From Bacillota bacterium (GTDB taxonomy: Bacteria > Bacillota > Clostridia > Acetivibrionales > DTU013), in contig JAEZRE010000022.1 in NCBI GenBank assembly GCA_023412915.1, positions 1 to 10,175 of the forward strand: a stretch of DNA of 10,175 nucleotides, read 5' to 3'. Positions 6,002 to 10,175 of the stretch are shown here, one piece after another (position 1 is the stretch's first letter; every line of letters starts with the position of its first letter). A program made the position numbers and the translations under genes. The notes under the pieces are model-generated. The model saw nothing but the letters and a program-made list of their open reading frames with translations, did no database searches and was not told the DNA's origin.

Positions 6002-7433
6002 TGTTTCCGCCCCTGTATAAATTTTTAGTTTTTGTGATCCTTGGCCTCTTGTCCAATGCCTTTATTGGCAGTCTCAGTAATGAATCCTTCAAACCCTGCA
6101 AATCAAAAGGTGATAAGGGCTGGAAGTATGGCTGCCCCAACGATTCCATCCTGACAAGGTGAACCAGCGCAAGGCCGGTACATATAACAATCCCGATAAC
6201 CCCGAACACAGCGGCGGCAATTATGAAAAACAGACGCAATATCCGGATCGCCAGCGACATGTCAAATGACGGGATTACGTAGGATGCGACCGCGGAAGCC
6301 GCAACGATGATGATCAGAATATTGCTTACGATACCTGCTTCCACGGCCGCTGTACCGATAACCAGGCTAGCGAATACACTTATGGCAGTTCCTATATAAG
6401 TCGGAAGCCGTATGGCCGCTTCATGTATCATTTCAACGATAGCCTCCAGAATCAGCACCTCAATGACCGGCGGGAACGGAACCTTTGACCTCGATTCAGC
6501 CAATGTGATCAGAATATTGAGTGGAACGACATAATAGTGGAAGGACGTAATTGCAATGTAAAGCGCCGGGAATGAAACTGCAATTATTATTGCGGCGATC
6601 CTGACCAAACGCAGGAAAGAGCCATGGATCCACGATGTGCTGTAATCATCCACGGCCTGAAAAAAAGTTATGAAATTTACCGGAGCAATCATTACTACGG
6701 GTGTTCCCTCCTGCAGAACAACGATCCGGCCTTCCAGAAGCGCTGCCATTGCTCTGTCCGGCCTTTCCGTTGCCAGATATTGGGGAAAGATTGAGTAAGG
6801 GTGGGACGTGACCATCTGCTCTACATATCCTATTGCAGGCAGTCCGTCGATATTGATTCTGCTGATTTTTTCATACAAACCGTTTACGATTTCTATATTT
6901 GTAATGCCTTCGATATAAGCAATAGCTACTGTTTGATGTGTTTGCTCTCCAAGTGTGATAGTCTTGAATTTCAACGCATTGTTTTTTATCTTTCTTCTCA
7001 AGATGGCCAGATTGGAGTCCAATGCTTCTATAAAGCCCTCATGAGGCCCTCTTATATTCTTCTCAACCTCCGGTTCTTCGATACTTCTTTTATCGAATTT
7101 CTTAAGTGAACAGGAAATTGCATAGGGTAAATCGCCGCAGATAAAAACTGCCTCTCCCGAAATAATGCTCATGATTGCTTCATTAATGTCATACACCGGC
7201 TTACTCTCATTACCGGGCAGATTAGCAACGCCATCCGGGTCCGATAAATCCTTTATTGTCAGGGATAGAACAGGATTTATGAAATCCCGCTGAAGAAGGT
7301 CCGTGTCGACAAGTCCGCCAATATAATAGAAACAACCATTGCAGCCGTTCAAGCACACCTTTTTGCGTATTATGTCCGGACAATCCAACAGCTTCTTGTC
7401 TACATGCTCCTGATCAATCGAGTCCACAACCAA
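5988..7433 (-). CDS. GerA family spore germination protein (receptor A subunit)
   Basis: This is the first gene of the receptor operon, with about 480 residues, the usual family length. Numbering from the GTG at 7439, residues 1-270 are the soluble N-terminal part with RGPHEGFIEAL (130-140) and ATERPDRAMAALLEGR (223-238). Residues 275-430 hold the membrane segments and the signature PFPPVIEVLILEAIVEMIHE (321-340) plus LVIGTAAVEAGIVS (359-372). The C-terminus has the family pattern PYFQPLSPFDL (437-447). No ATG is available at the start. AAGGAG (7441-7446) is only one base from the GTG at 7439 but seven from the TTG at 7433, so I chose TTG. GTG at 7427 is also possible. CLNGCNGC (C29, C33, C36) in the N-terminal region is unusual. 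No convincing promoter was seen between it and the tRNA terminator. Confidence 0.9.
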   Translation of the reverse strand: MVVDSIDQEHVDKKLLDCPDIIRKKVCLNGCNGCFYYIGGLVDTDLLQRDFINPVLSLTIKDLSDPDGVANLPGNESKPVYDINEAIMSIISGEAVFICGDLPYAISCSLKKFDKRSIEEPEVEKNIRGPHEGFIEALDSNLAILRRKIKNNALKFKTITLGEQTHQTVAIAYIEGITNIEIVNGLYEKISRINIDGLPAIGYVEQMVTSHPYSIFPQYLATERPDRAMAALLEGRIVVLQEGTPVVMIAPVNFITFFQAVDDYSTSWIHGSFLRLVRIAAIIIAVSFPALYIAITSFHYYVVPLNILITLAESRSKVPFPPVIEVLILEAIVEMIHEAAIRLPTYIGTAISVFASLVIGTAAVEAGIVSNILIIIVAASAVASYVIPSFDMSLAIRILRLFFIIAAAVFGVIGIVICTGLALVHLVRMESLGQPYFQPLSPFDLQGLKDSLLRLPIKALDKRPRITKTKNLYRGGNNGRK

Positions 7434-7550
7434 ATTCACACTCCTTGGGCAAAAATAGTTGATGAAGCATAGTAAAATCTTTGCCCGTATGAAATATTGT
7501 CTTCAGTATGGTGGAATCTATCCGCAGCGCTGTATTCCTGATAACGAACA

Positions 7551-7592
7551 TAAAAAACAAAACCCCGGAGGCTTGATTCCTCCAGGGTTTTG
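7551..7592 (-). terminator. Terminator after tRNA-Gln
   Basis: CAAAACCC-c-GGAGG (7558-7571) pairs with CCTCC-a-GGGTTTTG (7579-7592) around a 7-base loop, with one mismatch in a 13-pair stem. On the minus strand six T follow (7557-7552). It starts only four bases after the tRNA 3' end, so it should end the tRNA transcript and separate it from gerA. A T-run on the other side makes it formally bidirectional. Confidence 0.85.
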
Positions 7593-7596
7593 TTTT

Positions 7597-7670
7597 TGGC
7601 TGCGGGAGAAGGATTTGAACCCTCACAGACTGATCCAGAGTCAGTAGTGCTACCATTACACAATCCCGCA
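7597..7670 (-). tRNA. tRNA-Gln (anticodon CUG)
   Basis: Read on the minus strand, the acceptor stem TGCGGGA pairs with TCCCGCA, then discriminator G and an encoded CCA. The D-arm contains AATGGTAGC. The anticodon stem is ACTGA/TCAGT around the loop CTCTGGA, giving anticodon CTG, which reads CAG glutamine codons. The T-arm is GAGGG-TTCAAAT-CCTTC with one G-T pair. Total length is 74 nt including CCA. It has its own promoter about 20 bases upstream and its own terminator. Confidence 0.96.
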
Positions 7671-7688
7671 ATATTTGCGACAGTCGTT

Positions 7689-7718
7689 ATTATAGCACAT
7701 GGGCTGTACATAATGCAA
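7689..7718 (-). promoter_or_regulatory. Promoter of tRNA-Gln
   Basis: On the minus strand TTGCAT (7718-7713) and TATAAT (7694-7689) are 18 bp apart. The -10 ends about 18 bases before the mature tRNA 5' end, leaving a short leader for RNase P to remove. Confidence 0.75.
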
Positions 7719-7767
7719 TAGTTTTTGTGTAAATATGAACTGTAATAAATAACCAGCCCGGCATCCC

Positions 7768-7795
7768 GTCTGATGGGGCACAAAACCCATCAGAC
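7768..7795. other. Perfect 10-bp stem-loop without T-run
   Basis: GTCTGATGGG (7768-7777) and CCCATCAGAC (7786-7795) form a perfect 10-bp stem with an 8-base loop. It sits between the oadB stop and the tRNA-Gln promoter, where a terminator of the oad operon would be expected, but the 3' flank on the minus strand (GGGATGCC) has no T-run. It may act as an RNA 3'-end stabiliser, a weak or factor-dependent terminator, or a protein site. Confidence 0.5.
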
Positions 7796-7832
7796 AGTAA
7801 ACCGTACATCTACATCATCACCGGAAAGCTAA

Positions 7833-7891
7833 ACACATGCTCCCGGGTTAAAAACAACATACTCCAGGATTTAAGACACACATGCTTCCGG
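7833..7891. repeat. Pair of 14-bp near-identical direct repeats after oadB
   Basis: ACACATGCTCCCGG (7833-7846) and ACACATGCTTCCGG (7878-7891) differ at one position and are 45 bp apart, both within 70 bases downstream of the oadB stop codon. No function is evident. They may be traces of a local duplication. Confidence 0.45.
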
Positions 7892-7900
7892 AATCCGTAA

Positions 7901-9043
7901 TCACCTTCCGAACAACGCAAGCAGCACGCCGGCGGCGACCGCGGAACCAATTACTCCGGCGACGTTGGGTCCCATTGCATGCATCAGTAAATAGTTCGTA
8001 GGATTCGCCTTCTGCCCTTCGACCTGCGATACCCTGGCAGCCATGGGGACTGCGGAGACGCCTGCGGAGCCGATAAGCGGGTTGATCTTGCCGCCGGACA
8101 GCAGATACATCAATTTGCCTATGAGCAGGCCTCCGACTGTGCTGAACATGAAGGCCAGCAGGCCAAGTCCGATTATCATAAGCGTCTGCGGCCTGAGGAA
8201 TCTGTCTGCCACAGCCGTGGCGCCTACCGTGGTGCCGAGGAATATTGTAACGATATTGATCAGTGCATTCTGAGCCGTACTCGATAGTCTCTCGACAACT
8301 CCGGATTCCCTGAAAAGGTTGCCTAGCATCAGCATTCCGATCAAAGGCGCTACGGAAGGAAGCAACAGTACGCAAAAAATTGTAACGGCAATCGGGAAAA
8401 CGATCTTCTCGAGCTTGCTCACTTCTCTGAGCTGCTCCATTTTGGTTTCCCTTTCCTTTTTGGTCGTCAGAAGCCTCATTAGCGGCGGCTGAATCAGCGG
8501 GATCAAAGCCATGTAGGAATATGCCGCGATAGCGATGGCGGGCAGCAGATCGGGTGCTAGACGCGTAGTCAGGTAGATTGCGGTTGGTCCGTCCGCTCCG
8601 CCGATTATACCGATAGAAGCCGCTTCATTAGGATCAAAGCCAAGAGTTGTGGCTATGATGAAAGCCGCCATTATACCGAATTGAGCCCCGGCGCCCATAA
8701 ACAGGCTCGACGGTCTGGCAATCAGCGGGCCGAAATCAGTCATCGCGCCGATGCCGAGGAATATCAAAGAAGGATATATTCCCAGTTTCACGCCTTGGTA
8801 CAGATAGTACAGCAGCCCTCCCGGCTCTGTCGAACCTTCGGCAGGCGCACTCATTAGTCCTGCGAGCGGCAGGTTTGCCAGAAGTATTCCGAAGGCTATG
8901 GGCAATAGCAGTAAGGGCTCGAACTTTCTTACAATTGCCAGATATACAAGGACGCACGCCACGACCAACATCAGACATGCCTGCCAGGTCAGCGCGGCGA
9001 AGCCTGAATCGGTGAATATCGATTTTATAGCATCAAGAAACAT
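7901..9043 (-). CDS. oadB: Sodium ion-translocating decarboxylase, beta subunit
   Basis: The 380-residue membrane protein decarboxylates carboxybiotin and couples this to Na+ export across the cytoplasmic membrane. It has about nine to ten hydrophobic segments. Family landmarks include SIGIIGGADGPTAIY (143-157), whose aspartate (Asp151) corresponds to the Na+-binding aspartate known in OadB, then SAGVSAVPMAARV (326-338) and HAMGPNVAGVIGSA (355-368). Length fits the family (about 370-430). A ribosome binding site, GAGG, lies four bases before ATG and overlaps the end of the biotin carrier gene, which ends 11 bases upstream. GcdB and MmdB belong to the same family, but the alpha subunit remnant upstream favours oxaloacetate as substrate. 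Confidence 0.94.
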   Translation of the reverse strand: MFLDAIKSIFTDSGFAALTWQACLMLVVACVLVYLAIVRKFEPLLLLPIAFGILLANLPLAGLMSAPAEGSTEPGGLLYYLYQGVKLGIYPSLIFLGIGAMTDFGPLIARPSSLFMGAGAQFGIMAAFIIATTLGFDPNEAASIGIIGGADGPTAIYLTTRLAPDLLPAIAIAAYSYMALIPLIQPPLMRLLTTKKERETKMEQLREVSKLEKIVFPIAVTIFCVLLLPSVAPLIGMLMLGNLFRESGVVERLSSTAQNALINIVTIFLGTTVGATAVADRFLRPQTLMIIGLGLLAFMFSTVGGLLIGKLMYLLSGGKINPLIGSAGVSAVPMAARVSQVEGQKANPTNYLLMHAMGPNVAGVIGSAVAAGVLLALFGR

Positions 9044-9054
9044 TTATCCTCACC

Positions 9055-9447
9055 TCACTGAATGACGGCAAGCAGATCGCCCGTATTTACGGAGGAACCT
9101 TTTGCACCGTTTATATATGAAATGCTGCCGTCGCAAGGCGCAACAATCTCATTTTCCATCTTCATAGCTTCAAGTATCACGAGAACGGAGCCCTTTTTCA
9201 CTTTCGAACCTGCGCTGACTTTAATATCCAGGATAGTACCCGGCATGGGCGCTTTGACTGCTTCGCCCTGACCAGCGGCGGCTGAGGGTACGGGTTGGGC
9301 AGCTGCCGGTGCGGCCTGTGCGTTTGCCGGCGTCTGAACCGGCATAACCGCCGGGATTGCTGCAGGCTTTACTCCAGTGACGGCAGCCTGTCCCTTTTCG
9401 ACTTCAACTTCATAATCCTTGTCGTTTATAGTTACGATGTATTTCAT
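9055..9447 (-). CDS. Biotin carboxyl carrier protein of the decarboxylase complex
   Basis: The 130-residue protein carries the CO2 from the alpha-subunit active site to the beta subunit. Residues 1-18 form a short strand-rich lead (MKYIVTINDKDYEVEVEKG). Residues about 28-60 are an Ala/Pro-rich flexible linker, typical of swinging-arm carriers. Residues about 62-130 are the biotinyl domain with EAMKMEN, where Lys96 is the biotinylation site, and KAPMPGTI at its start. It lies between the small membrane subunit and oadB. The start ATG follows AGAGAGGA (9459-9466) at about 11 bases, a slightly long spacing. In some organisms this domain is fused to the alpha subunit. Here it is a separate gene. 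Confidence 0.93.
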   Translation of the reverse strand: MKYIVTINDKDYEVEVEKGQAAVTGVKPAAIPAVMPVQTPANAQAAPAAAQPVPSAAAGQGEAVKAPMPGTILDIKVSAGSKVKKGSVLVILEAMKMENEIVAPCDGSISYINGAKGSSVNTGDLLAVIQ

Positions 9448-9467
9448 ATAATTGTCAGTCCTCTCTT

Positions 9468-9794
9468 CTATTTGTCAAGTGCCTTTATATACTTGAAATT
9501 CAGCTCCTCCAACGGTATCCCTGATTCGAAGCTTACTATCGCCATAACGGTTGCCGCGGTTTTGTCATCAACGTTTAGAAGCTGAAGCTTTCCCTCGGCA
9601 GTCTGCTTTTCACCTACGGCCGCTGTTTCCGAGTATATCGGCTCAGCTGCCGCTTCCGGGCTCTTTACTTTTCCTCCGGTTGCAGCCTTCAGGGCAGCGG
9701 ACAGCAGGATAACCATCCCGTACAGCACCGCCAGAACCATAAAGACGATAAAGAGGCAAAACAGCCCAACTACAACACTTTCAATAACCGACAT
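9468..9794 (-). CDS. oadG: OadG-family small membrane subunit of the decarboxylase complex
   Basis: The 108-residue protein has one N-terminal membrane helix (about 5-35), a variable Ala/Glu-rich linker (38-68), and a short conserved C-terminal segment (VDDKTAATVMAIVSFES, about 75-91). This architecture is that of OadG/MmdD-type subunits, which hold the soluble alpha subunit on the membrane beta subunit and assist assembly. A strong GGAGG (9801-9805) lies six bases before ATG. The upstream gap is filled by a tandem 47-bp repeat whose edge resembles this ribosome binding site. Sequence conservation in the family is low, so the call rests on size, topology and neighbours. Confidence 0.82.
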   Translation of the reverse strand: MSVIESVVVGLFCLFIVFMVLAVLYGMVILLSAALKAATGGKVKSPEAAAEPIYSETAAVGEKQTAEGKLQLLNVDDKTAATVMAIVSFESGIPLEELNFKYIKALDK

Positions 9795-9804
9795 ATTTAT
9801 CCTC

Positions 9805-9902
9805 CTTTGGATGTTTTAGAGGAAATCCGCGCCTTTGGCGCTAAACATCCTCTTTGGATGTTTTAGAGGAAATCCGCGCCTTTGGCGCTAAACATCCTCT
9901 TT
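9805..9902. repeat. Exact tandem duplication of a 47-bp palindromic unit
   Basis: Two copies (9809-9855 and 9856-9902) are identical over the whole 47-bp period, and the identity extends four bases further left. Each copy contains GGATGTTT ... AAACATCC outer arms and a GCGCC-TTT-GGCGC inner hairpin. An alternative pairing AGAGGA/TCCTCT is also possible. The pair lies between oadA and oadG, all in the transcribed leader of oadG. The unit edge (AAAGAGGAT on the minus strand) resembles the oadG ribosome binding site AAAGGAGGAT, so the array could have grown from it. It may be a REP-like element or a message-processing/stability element. Confidence 0.85.
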
Positions 9903-9967
9903 TACAGTTTTCTGATAGAGTAGCTTACTTTAACAGAAGCCATCTCTTCCCTCTTCTTAATGAAATT

Positions 9968-10175
9968 TTACGCTATCTGTGGAAACGCGATATAGGAAAG
10001 CACATACTTGTCGCTCTTAGCGAGCGCTCCGATCTCCGCTTTGGCCTCATCGAAGCCAGGCGCCAGAGTATCCGCAAACCTGCCCTCCATAGGCTTCTCA
10101 TCGCCAAGGACCTTTTTTATCAGGCCAGCTTCGACCGTTCCGGGAGCTTTTCCGTATTCGCCCTTTAGATAAGCC
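9968..10175 (-). CDS. oadA: Oxaloacetate decarboxylase alpha subunit, 3' end (partial)
   Basis: Only the last 68 codons are in the window, and the gene continues beyond 10175. The segment YLKGEYGKAPGTVEAGLI, KKVLGDEKPMEGRFADTLAP and YVLSYIAFPQIA matches the conserved C-terminal carboxylase domain shared by OadA and pyruvate carboxylase subunit B. This is the carboxyltransferase that moves CO2 from oxaloacetate to biotin. It is not of the acyl-CoA carboxyltransferase type, which argues against a methylmalonyl-CoA decarboxylase. The frame ends in TAA at 9970-9968 just after FPQIA, where relatives usually continue with a basic helix. The same frame then stays open for 21 codons (NFIKKREE...) to a second TAA at 9904-9902. 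A shortened C-terminus is therefore likely. Confidence 0.85.
   Translation of the reverse strand, partial: AYLKGEYGKAPGTVEAGLIKKVLGDEKPMEGRFADTLAPGFDEAKAEIGALAKSDKYVLSYIAFPQIA

Noticed and set aside
7500..7535. Possible sigma-G promoter for gerA (CATACTG on the minus strand)
   Set aside because: The -10-like box is present, but the nearest -35-like GAATA is 22 bases away, too far for a normal spacing.
7436..7783. Minus-strand open frame of 115 codons
   Set aside because: It runs through the tRNA-Gln gene, its promoter and its terminator, so it is not a protein gene.
9968..9970. Recoding of the oadA stop as pyrrolysine or selenocysteine
   Set aside because: Those use TAG and TGA. This codon is TAA, for which no such insertion is known.
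9854..10168. Plus-strand open frame of 104 codons at the right edge
   Set aside because: It runs antisense through oadA and starts inside the tandem repeat. The minus-strand frame clearly matches the OadA C-terminus.

Overview
The window looks like chromosome from an anaerobic, endospore-forming Firmicute of the clostridial type. The evidence is a three-gene GerA/GerB/GerC spore germinant-receptor operon, a Na+-pumping decarboxylase operon with a separate biotin carrier protein, strong AGGAGG-type ribosome binding sites, and consensus sigma-A promoters. The species cannot be named from the sequence alone. After the first gene, every recognised gene reads on the minus strand.

Layout. Positions 1-487 hold no recognisable protein gene. 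They contain a perfect-consensus promoter, a palindrome at its expected start site and an intrinsic terminator about 70 bases further on, which together look like a ~95-nt RNA or an attenuated leader, followed by a pyrimidine-rich stretch with short tandem repeats. At 488-1642 (+) is a secreted L,D-transpeptidase with an N-terminal peptidoglycan-binding-like domain and a low-complexity tail. It converges on a two-gene minus-strand operon (3660 down to 1700): a TrmB-type regulator overlapping by 4 bp with a diaminopimelate decarboxylase (lysA). Upstream, past a strong terminator, lies the germination operon gerA-gerB-gerC (7433 down to 3795), with overlapping cistrons. A tRNA-Gln(CUG) gene with its own promoter and terminator follows. 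The right part (10175 down to 7901) is the distal end of a sodium-pump operon: the 3' end of the alpha subunit (oadA), a small membrane subunit (oadG type), a biotin carrier protein and the membrane beta subunit (oadB).

How the genes fit together. The L,D-transpeptidase and LysA both touch peptidoglycan chemistry: LysA consumes meso-diaminopimelate, and the transpeptidase cross-links diaminopimelate-containing peptides. Whether they are co-regulated is not shown. The Ger proteins form an inner-spore-membrane receptor. The Oad proteins should couple decarboxylation of oxaloacetate to Na+ export through a biotin shuttle.

The most unusual points are in the oad operon. The alpha subunit frame carries a TAA where family members continue, with 21 family-like codons still open behind it. 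An exact 47-bp tandem duplication of a palindromic unit fills the gap before oadG. The promoter/palindrome/terminator cassette at the left edge is the other item worth a second look. I did not find a wholly new multi-gene system.
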